Shown here piece by piece: positions 34,881-44,304 of a DNA stretch of 64,000 nt (position 1 is the first letter of the stretch; each line of letters begins with the position of its first letter). Origin of the DNA: Sphingobacteriales bacterium. Its GTDB lineage: Bacteria > Bacteroidota > Bacteroidia > Chitinophagales > UBA2359. The position numbers were made by a program, and so were the translations under genes. The stretch lies in the NCBI GenBank assembly GCA_016706405.1, contig JADJJT010000002.1, forward strand, positions 868,001 to 932,000. The letters are read 5' to 3'. The notes under the pieces are model-generated. The model saw only the letters and a list, made by a program, of their open reading frames with translations. It was not told the origin of the DNA and ran no database searches.

Positions 34881-36095
34881 ATGTCAGTTCAAGCTGTTTG
34901 CAAAATATTGATACGCCCATTTTTTACCACGCTTTGTTTGCACTTTTTATTTTTTGTTGCAAATGGGAAACTGACACTCCTAAACGCACAAACAAATTTG
35001 CCCCCGCCCGATTCGTTGTTGCTGCAAGGCGTAGCGGCGGCAAAAGAGCATCAGTATAATTTGGCTATTTCCACTTTAAAATTATGTACCAAAGCCTATC
35101 CAAGCAAGGCGGCAAACTGTGCCTACGAGTTGGCTTATACCTACTACCAGCTAAAAAATTATAAAAAAGCTATAAAAATCTTAAAGTCATTAACGGCTAC
35201 AAATAAAACTGCCCAAGCCGAACATTTTTACCTTTTATCTAATATTTATTGGGATACAGAACAGCAAAAAAAGGCCACCGACTTATTAGAAAATGCCCTC
35301 GAAATTTATCCGGATAATGGCCAATTTTACGACCTACGCGGTGGCTATGCCTATTATTCCGGAAATAACGACGAAGCCGTTCGCTGGTGGGAGAAAGGCA
35401 TCGCCAACGCCCCCACTTATGCCGACAACTACTATTGGGCAGCACAACTCTATTGCCGCTCATCCGAAAAATACAAAGGGCTAATTTATGCCGAGATGTA
35501 TATGCTGTTACAACCCGGACATGCCCAAACCCCTGCTATCAGTAGCCTAATGGGGCAAACTATTTTAAATGCGTTTAACGCCAACGCTGCTACAAATAAC
35601 AACAAAATAAATCCAATTTTTAGCCAATCGGCAGCACTAAATTCAATCTTAAACTTTGATGATGCCGATGACAGCGAAGAGGATTCGGCAGCACTTCTGG
35701 CCGACGAGACAAACCAGTTTACCGCGCCTCTTAAAACTACCTACCAGCAATTGGCAAAACCTATTGCCGACAGTTTAAAGCTAAAATTAATACCTGACCA
35801 ACCGCTTGAACTACCTCAAATAGTTGCCTGGCGCGTTGCCCATACCCAAGCTATGCTAAAACAAGCGGCAAATTTTGCCCCTTCGGTGTGGTTGCAGTTT
35901 AATCAGAAAATAGAAAATTTGCAACTAAACACAGCTTATCAGTACTGGCTTTTAGGGGGCTTCGATAAAAACGCATTTAAAACATGGTACAATTCAGAAC
36001 CTCAAAACGCAGAAGTATGGAAACAACTTAAAACGGTTATTAGCGAGTTTAACAATCAAAATTCCATTGCTACTTTGCCCTATGTGCAGTTTTAA
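34881..36095 (+). CDS. Secreted/periplasmic tetratricopeptide-repeat protein
   Basis: Start at ATG 34881 (MSVQAVCKILIRPF), chosen because the upstream ATG lies in the promoter. A hydrophobic signal segment ends near LLNAQ. At least four TPR-like helix pairs follow (about 40-200), for example CAYELAYTYYQLKNYKKAIKIL and FYLLSNIYWDTEQQKKATDLL. The C-terminal half has an acidic linker (DDADDSEEDSAA) and a helical tail. It probably acts as a protein-protein scaffold in the periplasm; the partner is unknown. Confidence 0.82.
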   Translation: MSVQAVCKILIRPFFTTLCLHFLFFVANGKLTLLNAQTNLPPPDSLLLQGVAAAKEHQYNLAISTLKLCTKAYPSKAANCAYELAYTYYQLKNYKKAIKILKSLTATNKTAQAEHFYLLSNIYWDTEQQKKATDLLENALEIYPDNGQFYDLRGGYAYYSGNNDEAVRWWEKGIANAPTYADNYYWAAQLYCRSSEKYKGLIYAEMYMLLQPGHAQTPAISSLMGQTILNAFNANAATNNNKINPIFSQSAALNSILNFDDADDSEEDSAALLADETNQFTAPLKTTYQQLAKPIADSLKLKLIPDQPLELPQIVAWRVAHTQAMLKQAANFAPSVWLQFNQKIENLQLNTAYQYWLLGGFDKNAFKTWYNSEPQNAEVWKQLKTVISEFNNQNSIATLPYVQF

Positions 36096-36171
36096 ACTCA
36101 GACCACCCAAAAATCAGAAAACACAACAAGCCCCTCTCCTCGCTAACCATTTTCAAACCAATTTTTTGCCG

Positions 36172-36179
36172 TAATTTTG
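36172..36179 (+). promoter_or_regulatory. -7 element (TAATTTTG) of glnS
   Basis: Exact TANNTTTG match, 48 nt before the glnS ATG. Confidence 0.6.
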
Positions 36180-36227
36180 CACCTTGTTAAGCCGCTTGAG
36201 CCGGAAAACTTTACCAATTAGTTCATT

Positions 36228-37958
36228 ATGTCAGAAACACCTACACACCATAATAATCATCCGGATGATGGAAATAACAATGCCGCCGAGCATGGTAAAT
36301 CGTTAAATTTTTTAGAACAAATTATCGAAGCCGACCTTGCCTCCGGAAAATACGGCAACCGCGTACACACTCGTTTCCCCCCCGAACCCAATGGCTATTT
36401 GCATATTGGGCACGCAAAATCTATATGCTTAAACTTTGGTTTAGCACAAAAATACGGCGGTAAAACCAACCTCCGCTTTGACGACACCAACCCTGCCGCC
36501 GAAGAACAAGAATTTGTGGACAGTATTATGGCCGATATTCGTTGGCTGGGCTTTGAGTGGGATGCTTTATTTTTTGCCTCCGATTATTTTGACCAATTAT
36601 ACCAATGGGCGGTACAATTAATTAGCGAAGGTAAAGCCTATGTTGATGACAGCTCGCCCGAAGCCATTAACCAAATGCGAGGCAATTTAAATACACCCGG
36701 AACAGAAAGCCCCTACCGCAACCGCACCATAGCCGAAAACTTAGCACTGTTTGAACGCATGAAAAACGGCGAGTTTGCCGAAGGCAGTTGTGTGCTGCGC
36801 GCTAAAATTGATATGACCTCGCCCAATGTGCATTTCCGCGACCCCGTTTTGTACCGCATTAAATTTGCCCACCACCACCGAACCGGCAATAAATGGTGTA
36901 TTTACCCCATGTACGACTGGGCGCACGGCCAAAGCGATAGTATTGAACGCATTACACACAGTATTTGTACCCTTGAATTTGAGGTTCACAGACCACTTTA
37001 CGATTGGTTTGTAGCACAATTAAACATATACAAACCCCAACAATACGAGTTTGCCCGGCTAAACCTCAATTACACCGTAATGAGCAAACGAAAATTAAAA
37101 CAATTAGTCGAAGAGCAGTACGTTAACGGCTGGGACGACCCACGTATGCCCACTATATCGGGCATGCGCAGGCGTGGCTATACCCCCGCAGGCATACGCC
37201 TTTTTGCCGACAAAGTTGGCATCGCCCGCCGCGAAAATATTATAGACATGGGCTTGTTAGAGTTTTGCGTGCGCGAAAACCTTAATAAAATAGCCAAACG
37301 GGTTATGGTAGTGCTCGACCCTTTAAAATTAGTAATTACCAATTATCCGGAAGACAAAGTAGAGCAACTTAAAACCGAAAATAACCCCGAAGACCCCCAA
37401 GCTGACACGCGCGAAATTCCTTTTTCAAAAGTATTGTATGTAGAGCGAGAAGATTTTATGGAAAATCCACCAAAAAAGTTTTTCCGTTTGGCCGTTGGCA
37501 ATATGGTGCGGCTTAAAAGTGCCTATATTATTCGTTGCGACGAGGCCATTAAAAACGAGGCCGGCGAAGTAACTGAATTGCGTTGCACCTACTTGCCCGA
37601 AAGCCGAAGCGGCAACGATACCTCGGGACTAAAAGTGCAAGGCACATTACATTGGGTATCGGCGCAACATGCCCTACCCATAGAAGTACGGCAATACGAT
37701 AGGCTGTTTATGCACGAAAACCCCGCTGCTACCGATAATTATTTAGAATTGCTGAACCCCGACTCGTTACAAGTGCTGCCACAGGCATTGGCCGAGCCTT
37801 CGTTGGCAGCTGCCAAGGTGGGCGAGCATTTTCAATTCATCCGGAAAGGCTATTTTTGTACCGACCCAGACTCCAGCTTACAATCCAATGAAAATAGTGG
37901 CACCAAAGTGTTTAATCGCACGGTAACCCTAAAAGATGGCTGGCCCAAAAAAGGGTAA
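36228..37958 (+). CDS. glnS: Glutaminyl-tRNA synthetase
   Basis: Charges tRNA-Gln with glutamine. Class I signatures: HIGH at residues 59-62 (PNGYLHIGHAKS) and the KMSKS-like VMSKRKL at about 284-290. The tRNA-Gln-binding features follow (LRFDDTNP, GYTPAGIRLF), and the C-terminal anticodon-binding barrel domains cover about 345-560. 576 aa, the usual length. Its presence means direct glutaminylation is used. Confidence 0.96.
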   Translation: MSETPTHHNNHPDDGNNNAAEHGKSLNFLEQIIEADLASGKYGNRVHTRFPPEPNGYLHIGHAKSICLNFGLAQKYGGKTNLRFDDTNPAAEEQEFVDSIMADIRWLGFEWDALFFASDYFDQLYQWAVQLISEGKAYVDDSSPEAINQMRGNLNTPGTESPYRNRTIAENLALFERMKNGEFAEGSCVLRAKIDMTSPNVHFRDPVLYRIKFAHHHRTGNKWCIYPMYDWAHGQSDSIERITHSICTLEFEVHRPLYDWFVAQLNIYKPQQYEFARLNLNYTVMSKRKLKQLVEEQYVNGWDDPRMPTISGMRRRGYTPAGIRLFADKVGIARRENIIDMGLLEFCVRENLNKIAKRVMVVLDPLKLVITNYPEDKVEQLKTENNPEDPQADTREIPFSKVLYVEREDFMENPPKKFFRLAVGNMVRLKSAYIIRCDEAIKNEAGEVTELRCTYLPESRSGNDTSGLKVQGTLHWVSAQHALPIEVRQYDRLFMHENPAATDNYLELLNPDSLQVLPQALAEPSLAAAKVGEHFQFIRKGYFCTDPDSSLQSNENSGTKVFNRTVTLKDGWPKKG

Positions 37959-37997
37959 ACAAGAACAAAATAGCCAAAGCAATTGACTAAAAATATT

Positions 37998-39404
37998 TTA
38001 CGGAACAATATTGCGCATCCATTCGTAAATTTCGCTACAGGTGGCATTTAGGCGTTTTATAATATCCGGATGATGGCGATAGTAATAGGCGTATCGGAAT
38101 TGGTATTTGAGTCTTTTTAGCTGCTCAAACCCCCAGATAGTTATTTTTCCGGAAAGTGGTATGGATATAGCATATAAAATAGCTATCCACCAAACTGGTT
38201 GCCAAATGGCCAAAACAAGGCAAAAAATTAGCAACCAAAACAAAGGAAAAAGCAGTAAAGATGCGGCAAACATAACTGATGCCTGAAACTGCGGCTCTTT
38301 GCGCACAAGATTAATACCAAGTGTTTGTGCTATAAATACAGGCAAACCGCTGTGCAATAAACCCCAAACATAAATGGGCAGCAAAATTATGTGTTTGACT
38401 ACAGCCAGCATTTGTTGCTTTATTGTTATTGGTACTTGTAAGGTGCTATAAAATGGCAGTTCAATGGCGCGCAATTGTTGCAAATAGAGTTGTGTAGTTT
38501 GTGCCAATAAAGCCATTTCATCGGGTTGGGTTTGGGCGTATTGGTTAAGGGCGTTTACTATTTGCTGCTCGGCTTTATGGCGTTGTGGCAGGGTTGATGT
38601 TTTTGAAGGATGTAGTTTTTTTACCTGCTCGAACCTATAAAAACGCCGCAAAAAATTAATAACCTCGTAATATTCGGTAGGCGCAATATGTACGATTAAA
38701 GCCTGCATTTTGGCAGCTAAATCGTCGGTAATTTGCCTAAGCCCACGCTGGGGTAGCTCGGTGTACGTTTGGTAATAATTGCCAACATCAATAGGCTGCC
38801 CATATACCACATAAACCCGCCCCCGCCACCATCTGTGCCGGGTATAATTAATGCCAACGGGAACAATAACTAAAGGTTTTTGGGGTTCTTGTATGTTTGT
38901 TCCTGGCATTTGCTGTTTTGTCAACACTCCAAAACATATACGGGCAAAGCCTTTTTGCAAGGAGCGCAGTTGGCGTTTAAAATCTTGATTCCCTTCGGGA
39001 AAAATTAACACTGCACGGCCATTTAACAAATCGTTTATGGTTAGGTCGAAAATGGGTTTGTTGCGCTCAACGGTGTTTACCCCATCGCGCTGCCTAAATA
39101 CCGGGCGCATATACAGGGCTGCTAAAATTTTACCCGCAATAGAGTGGTTAAAAACATTGGCACGTGCGAGAGATACTACCGGGCGAGGCAGAAAACAAAG
39201 GGTTACAACTGCATCTAAAAATGAATTTTGATGGTTTGGCGCTAAAATTACAGCACAAGATGCCGGTATATTTTCTTGCCCCTCGACTACTATTTCTTTA
39301 AAAAAGACCGGAATGATTAATTTAACCCACTGTTTAACAAGGGAATATAACCAAGATTTTTGCGGTAGGCGGGGGGGTAACTTATATTCGGGGTCTGATT
39401 TCAT
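37998..39404 (-). CDS. PlsC-type lysophospholipid acyltransferase with C-terminal membrane domain
   Basis: Glycerol-phosphate/lysophospholipid acyltransferase. The catalytic motif is H58-QNSFL-D64: five residues lie between His and Asp, against four in canonical PlsC (HX4D). FPEGNQ is the phosphate-binding motif. The C-terminal third has four or so transmembrane helices. 468 aa, longer than the standard 240-aa PlsC; such two-part proteins occur in Bacteroidota. Probably in membrane-lipid synthesis. Confidence 0.87.
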   Translation of the reverse strand: MKSDPEYKLPPRLPQKSWLYSLVKQWVKLIIPVFFKEIVVEGQENIPASCAVILAPNHQNSFLDAVVTLCFLPRPVVSLARANVFNHSIAGKILAALYMRPVFRQRDGVNTVERNKPIFDLTINDLLNGRAVLIFPEGNQDFKRQLRSLQKGFARICFGVLTKQQMPGTNIQEPQKPLVIVPVGINYTRHRWWRGRVYVVYGQPIDVGNYYQTYTELPQRGLRQITDDLAAKMQALIVHIAPTEYYEVINFLRRFYRFEQVKKLHPSKTSTLPQRHKAEQQIVNALNQYAQTQPDEMALLAQTTQLYLQQLRAIELPFYSTLQVPITIKQQMLAVVKHIILLPIYVWGLLHSGLPVFIAQTLGINLVRKEPQFQASVMFAASLLLFPLFWLLIFCLVLAIWQPVWWIAILYAISIPLSGKITIWGFEQLKRLKYQFRYAYYYRHHPDIIKRLNATCSEIYEWMRNIVP

Positions 39405-39440
39405 GATTTTTGCCTGATTGCCAAAGTAGCGGGTTATTTT

Positions 39441-39914
39441 TTATCCCTTTAGGCTTATTACAGGCATATTTAATTGTTTGGCCAAACCTTGCCGTCCCCA
39501 ATCCATAACTACGTTGTGGTTCCATGCAAAAAACGGCTTGGCAATTGGGGCTAAAAAATTCATCCATTTTTTGGTGGTTTTTACGCGCCAAATATAGGTA
39601 ATAGTAGTTAAATTGTTTTGTTTTTCAACAGTCCAAGTGCCATCGCCTTGCAATTCGCCGGTTGCTTTACCCACTAGTTTTTGATTGGGTATTTTTTCGG
39701 TAAGTTCCATGTCAAAAATAAGGCGGTAGGGCAGTATACTTTTCCAAGTATAGCGTTTAACATCACCAATGCCATTTGGGTTGCCGCTTGTAATATTTTC
39801 GACTGCTAAAACTCCGCGCCACCAGGTTGGCCAGGTATCGCTATTGTATATAAAATTAAACACTACATCGGCGGGTGCGGCGGTTTGCCAAACGGTTTCG
39901 AAGTGATAATACAT
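39441..39914 (-). CDS. SRPBCC/START-like lipid-binding protein
   Basis: 157 aa from ATG 39914 (MYYHFETVWQTAAPADVVFNFI); an upstream in-frame Met at 39959 adds 15 residues. Typical polyketide-cyclase/START fold opening with W.TWW.GV, then GDVKRYTWKSILPYRL and TYIWRVKTTKKWM, and a C-terminal helix. It would bind a hydrophobic ligand in the cytosol. It follows the acyltransferase gene upstream in the same direction (36-nt gap), so a lipid-related operon is plausible. Confidence 0.8.
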   Translation of the reverse strand: MYYHFETVWQTAAPADVVFNFIYNSDTWPTWWRGVLAVENITSGNPNGIGDVKRYTWKSILPYRLIFDMELTEKIPNQKLVGKATGELQGDGTWTVEKQNNLTTITYIWRVKTTKKWMNFLAPIAKPFFAWNHNVVMDWGRQGLAKQLNMPVISLKG

Positions 39915-40051
39915 AAATGGAGGTGTAGGTGGCTGGGCGTAAAATTGTTGAAAAAGCAAACAAAAGTAAAGTCAGAGAGGCAAAAAGAAACTTTGTTGTG
40001 GCAAATTTACACTGTTTTTAGCTAACGAGGGAGTTAGGCGAAAATTAAAAT

Positions 40052-40096
40052 AAAAATCCGGATGAAAATGAGCAAAGACATTCATCCGGATTTTTT
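40052..40096 (-). terminator. Hairpin terminator with TCCGGA arms
   Basis: AAAAATCCGGATGAA and TTCATCCGGATTTTT form a perfect 15-bp stem. On the minus strand it follows the outer-membrane barrel gene and is followed by a T-rich run, as for an intrinsic terminator. Both arms contain the over-represented palindrome. Confidence 0.8.
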
Positions 40097-40164
40097 AATA
40101 CGCACAAAAAAATCAATTAAAATATCCTCAAAAAAGCATGTCTAATTAGCTTAAAGTTTTTTAC

Positions 40165-42684
40165 CTAAAAATCATCCATACCGCCATCTTGCCGCATTTC
40201 GTTGCTTCGTTGTTCGCTTGAGCGACGCTGTTTGTTGTTTTCTTGCATTTTGCCAAAATTGTAAGTAAAGGTTAAACTTAGCACCCTCGATTCGCGTTTG
40301 TGCTTAATCCAAAAAGGGCTGCCATCGGCATTGCCGCGCATTTGAAATCGCATGGTATTAAACACATCGTTAAGGGCTAACCGTAGATTGGCTTTGTTTT
40401 GTAGTAATTTTTTTGATATGCTTATATCGGCGGTGGTAAATGGCGACATTCGGCCTTGCGGGGTGTTGCGCGGCGAGCGATAATTGCCGCTAACCTGTAT
40501 GTCGGTTTGTTTGGGCAATTTACCTGTCAGCGATAATTTTGCCGTCCATCCTAAAATTTTGTTCGATAAACTTGCATCAACGGCATCGGCGTTTATTTCG
40601 CTGCTAAAAACGCTACCACTTGTATTAAATATTAACCATTTAGCTAAAGCGCCATTCCATGCAAACTCGGCACCGTAGTTAAGGTTATGATCGAGGTTTT
40701 GCATAGTAATAGTAGCAATATAGTTGGTGGTATCAACGCTAACAATACGGGTAAAGCCATTTAAAGTTTTACGGTAAAACAAAGTAGTAGAAAAAGTGCT
40801 TGGCCCAATGGGCTGCGAGTAACCCACTTCAAACGAGTTAATATATTCGGGTTTTAGCTGTGGGTTTCCTCGCCGTTGATTGTAGGGGTCGTTAATTTCT
40901 ATGTAGGGGTTTAAATTTCTTATAGATGGTCTGTTTATACGGCGACTATAACTAAAACTGAGAGTTCCGGGTGCAACAGCATAAGTTAAATTAAGCGTTG
41001 GAAATAAACTGAAATACGGATTTTCAAATTTTTCGTTTGTCGTTAACAATTCGCCTAAAATGTTAACCTGCTCAGCCCTTAGCCCTAATTTATAATTAAG
41101 TCCGCCAATGCTCGATGCAAGTGTTGCATAAGCCGCATATAAATAGTCGCGGTACAAAAAATGGTTCAGATAGGCTATATCCGGAGATTGGGAGGTATTA
41201 ACTGTATCAATTTGGTTTAAACTGTTGTTGTCGCTCATCCGAATTTGAAAACGTGCACCAGCTTCAAAAATTGTTGTTTTGCTGAATGGATGCACCAAAT
41301 CGGCATTTGCAACCAAGGTATTGGCTATTACAGGCAGCGAGTCGGTTTGGGTTCGTTGCAATAATGGAACAGTTTGGCCGTCCACGTAAAAATCGTCGAA
41401 ATAGTTAACGGTTTTGTCTTCGCGGCTGCGGTTAAAAAACACATCGACCCCAAACGATTTTTTCGGAATATTATAATTTCGGCGATAGGAAAAATTAAGG
41501 TCTCCAATTAACTTTTCTTCGATTTCATCGCTCTCCCGGATGCTGTTTTGTAGCGGAATTGTATTTTCAAGAGTAGTCCAGTTATATAAAGTAGTCGATT
41601 CGTTGGCTTTGTTGGCTAAATTAAACATACCGCTAACCGAAAAAGTATTAAAACTATTGGGCAAAAAATCAACTCCAAGCCTAAACACACCACTTTTAGT
41701 TAAAGTGCTACCATTTACGTTGCTAATTAAAATTCCGGTGGTATCGGGCTTTAATAAACTTCGCTCTCCATTCATCCAGTTAGGTGTACGGCTAAAAACG
41801 GCGTTCATGCCGCCAAAAAAGCTCCATTTTTTAGTTTGATAGTTGAGTTGAATACCCGGAAGCAGCCTCGCTCTTGTTCCTAATCCTAAGGAGGCGGTGC
41901 CGCTAAACCCTTCCATTCGCGAGCGTTTTAGCACAATATTAATAATGCCCGAAGTGCCATCGGGGTCGTACTTAGCTGAAGGGTTAGTTATAATTTCGAC
42001 CTCTTTAACGGTAGCTGCGGGCAATTGGGCTAAATTATTTCCGGATAAGCCCGACGGTTTCCCATCAATTAGAATGGTAACGTTTTCGCTGCCGCGCAAA
42101 CTTAACTTGCCCTCGTTATCTACGCTTACCGAAGGTAAATTTGACAACAACTCGTTAGCAGTACCTACTCCACTGCCCGGAATTAAATCAGTGTTATACA
42201 CTTTTTTATCAATGGTTTGCGTCATAAAACCCTTTTCGCTGGTAACAGTAACGGTATTAAGCGTTTGGGTACTACCAACTAACCACAAATTGCCCAGGTT
42301 TTGTTGCATAGTTGAGGCCTTATTATTGGCATCGTTAGATGATAATAATAGTTGCTTTTTTAGTGTTTTATAGCCAACAAAGCTAATTCTAAGCTGGTAA
42401 CTTCCTGGTTTTAATCCGGATACGTCAAAAAAACCTTTTTCATCGGTAACACTTCCTCCGATTAGTGCCGAGTCGCGCGCGCTAAAAAGGGCAACAGTTG
42501 CAAACTCAACCGGCTGTTTATTTGCCGAATCGAGTACAGCTCCCCAAATTTTACCTGTGGGTGGCATACTGTTGCTGCGCTGGCCACTTGCCCCACTTGG
42601 TGTTTGTGCTTGCGTAATTAAAAACGGGCAGATTAAAGAGAGCAAAAAAACTAATTTTAGTAGATTCTGTTTAGCTAAATTCAT
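40165..42684 (-). CDS. Outer-membrane beta-barrel receptor with CarboxypepD-like domain
   Basis: TonB-dependent-receptor-like protein. Start taken at ATG 42684 (MNLAKQNLLKLVFLLSL), giving a signal peptide ending near ITQAQ. A CarboxypepD regulatory-like domain (KIWGAVLDSANKQPVEFATV), a plug (GTANELLSNLPSVSVDNEGKLSLRG, VTILIDGKPSG, PSAKYDPDGTSGIINIVLK) and a long barrel with SYSRRINRPSIRNLNPY follow. This plug and barrel type is the outer-membrane beta-barrel family common in Bacteroidota, not a Sus receptor. Gln/Arg/Ser-rich tail. Ligand unknown. Confidence 0.9.
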   Translation of the reverse strand: MNLAKQNLLKLVFLLSLICPFLITQAQTPSGASGQRSNSMPPTGKIWGAVLDSANKQPVEFATVALFSARDSALIGGSVTDEKGFFDVSGLKPGSYQLRISFVGYKTLKKQLLLSSNDANNKASTMQQNLGNLWLVGSTQTLNTVTVTSEKGFMTQTIDKKVYNTDLIPGSGVGTANELLSNLPSVSVDNEGKLSLRGSENVTILIDGKPSGLSGNNLAQLPAATVKEVEIITNPSAKYDPDGTSGIINIVLKRSRMEGFSGTASLGLGTRARLLPGIQLNYQTKKWSFFGGMNAVFSRTPNWMNGERSLLKPDTTGILISNVNGSTLTKSGVFRLGVDFLPNSFNTFSVSGMFNLANKANESTTLYNWTTLENTIPLQNSIRESDEIEEKLIGDLNFSYRRNYNIPKKSFGVDVFFNRSREDKTVNYFDDFYVDGQTVPLLQRTQTDSLPVIANTLVANADLVHPFSKTTIFEAGARFQIRMSDNNSLNQIDTVNTSQSPDIAYLNHFLYRDYLYAAYATLASSIGGLNYKLGLRAEQVNILGELLTTNEKFENPYFSLFPTLNLTYAVAPGTLSFSYSRRINRPSIRNLNPYIEINDPYNQRRGNPQLKPEYINSFEVGYSQPIGPSTFSTTLFYRKTLNGFTRIVSVDTTNYIATITMQNLDHNLNYGAEFAWNGALAKWLIFNTSGSVFSSEINADAVDASLSNKILGWTAKLSLTGKLPKQTDIQVSGNYRSPRNTPQGRMSPFTTADISISKKLLQNKANLRLALNDVFNTMRFQMRGNADGSPFWIKHKRESRVLSLTFTYNFGKMQENNKQRRSSEQRSNEMRQDGGMDDF

Positions 42685-42882
42685 TTTCCGGATAAAAAGA
42701 GGAAATAAACAAATAAATAAATACCCAAAAGTGGGAAGCATTACTATAAACCTTCAAAATTGCCGGATTGTTTTTGCTTTAATTGTTAAATATTGTTGTG
42801 CAGCCAAATAATTGAAACATTTAGCAAAAATGCGTAATATTGCGCTGGTTTAGCCCGTTATAAACTTAATACACCGTTATTT

Positions 42883-43362
42883 ATGGATTTTTTTGAAGCC
42901 TTGGGCATAATTTTAGCCGTTATCTTACTGTTGTATTTAACCATTACAACATATTTGCAAAACAAACGCCTGCCTTCGTGGTTAGATGCCGAGCAAATGA
43001 CAGGCAAAGAAAAAACCATTGCCGATATTTTAGCTGAGTATAAACCAACCAAGATTTCTCCTCCAACTGAAAATGCTCCCGTTATCATAAATGCGGCCAC
43101 CACACCTATTCCCGCGCCTACCCCCGTAACACAGGTAACGCCCACAACTGCTAACGAAAACAGCAACTTAGCGGCCACCCAAATACAAATACAAACCCAA
43201 ACCCAACCTGAAGAAGCTCCAACAACTGCCAACACCATAAATCAAACTACAGCAAATACAACGGTAAATCCGGTAAAAGCAATTCTAACAAAACCCAAAT
43301 GGCAATTTAATGCGGTTGATGCTGTTATTTATACCGAAATTTTACAAAGAAAATACGACTAA
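42883..43362 (+). CDS. Small membrane-anchored protein with low-complexity linker
   Basis: 159 aa. One N-terminal helix (about 6-25), a short basic/polar segment (KRLPSWLDAEQMTGKEKT), a long Thr/Ala/Asn/Gln/Pro-rich linker (about 60-135) and a compact C-terminal motif (WQFNAVDAVIYTEILQRKYD). This tail resembles one seen at the C-terminus of other small Bacteroidota membrane proteins. Unknown function. Confidence 0.7.
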   Translation: MDFFEALGIILAVILLLYLTITTYLQNKRLPSWLDAEQMTGKEKTIADILAEYKPTKISPPTENAPVIINAATTPIPAPTPVTQVTPTTANENSNLAATQIQIQTQTQPEEAPTTANTINQTTANTTVNPVKAILTKPKWQFNAVDAVIYTEILQRKYD

Positions 43363-43410
43363 ACTAATTCATAACTCATAATTCGGTTGTAAATTGGGCT
43401 ACATAAAAAA

Positions 43411-43442
43411 ACACGACCCGGCAATATAAGCGCGGGTCGTGT
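43411..43442. terminator. Intrinsic terminator between convergent genes
   Basis: ACACGACCCG and CGGGTCGTGT form a 10-bp stem. An A run before it serves as the T run for the leftward gene at 43476-44135. It is close enough to act for the rightward gene too. Confidence 0.85.
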
Positions 43443-43475
43443 AAGTAAAAGAAACAACACAATTTGTTATATTAA

Positions 43476-44135
43476 TTACTGTTTGGCTATAATTAATTTA
43501 ATAGCCGTATTAATTTGGTCGTTATTGGTTACCCACAACAAATAAGCGCCGGCTGGCAGGTGACTAATGGGTGCACTTGTTTTTAAAATATTGCCTGCGC
43601 TTGTATGCGTTAAAACTATTTGCCCTGCCGTATTATACAACACAATTTTGTAGTCTTTTTGGCTTAGGGGCAAGTTTAAAATAAGCTCTTCGGTAGCGGG
43701 GTTCAGGCATTGCGGTGTTAAACTTGTGGGCGATATTTGCGAAGCTGGTGCATACGAAACACCTTCAATTTGGCCTTGCTCGGTGTTTACCTCGTTGTCG
43801 TTGGTACTGCTGTTATTTTCGGCGCCGCCTGCTTCGGCGTTATCATTTTGGGCTGTTTGGCCTTGCGTATTATAGCTGGTGCTTGTAGGGGCAATAACAA
43901 TTTTACTGGGCGTAGTGTTGTGGGTCGTTGTATCCTGCTCATTGACTATATCATCAAAATATTCGTCAAGGTGGATGGTATGAGCGCCAAATATAACGGT
44001 AATATTATCAATAAAAGGTTTGCCTTTGCCTGGCTTTACAATTTTTACCTCTTGGGCGTTGGCAAACTGCGGCAGTAAATTTATAACTACCAATAATAAA
44101 ACAAAGGGTAAGTAGTAGTAAATTTTCATAGACAA
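43476..44135 (-). CDS. Small T9SS-secreted protein
   Basis: 219 aa. Signal peptide (MSMKIYYYLPFVLLLVVINLLPQFANA), a short domain with ITVIFGAHTIHLDEYFDD, an acidic Asn/Glu/Thr-rich linker and a T9SS type A sorting domain (CLNPATEELILNLPL ... LPAGAYLLWVTNN ... KLIIAKQ). The sorting domain makes up about a third of the protein. Role unknown. Confidence 0.8.
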   Translation of the reverse strand: MSMKIYYYLPFVLLLVVINLLPQFANAQEVKIVKPGKGKPFIDNITVIFGAHTIHLDEYFDDIVNEQDTTTHNTTPSKIVIAPTSTSYNTQGQTAQNDNAEAGGAENNSSTNDNEVNTEQGQIEGVSYAPASQISPTSLTPQCLNPATEELILNLPLSQKDYKIVLYNTAGQIVLTHTSAGNILKTSAPISHLPAGAYLLWVTNNDQINTAIKLIIAKQ

Positions 44136-44304
44136 TAAATTGTGCTGGTTATTTTTAATGGTTGTTTGTTAGTTCGAGATAAAAGAAACGCAATTTGCGC
44201 ACAATAATAACGAAAAATAAATGAATTTGGGTTTGTTTTGCTTAATTTTTTTTAACTTTAGTAAATTTAACTTATTTTTCGGCTTAAATAACCAAAGAAA
44301 AAGC

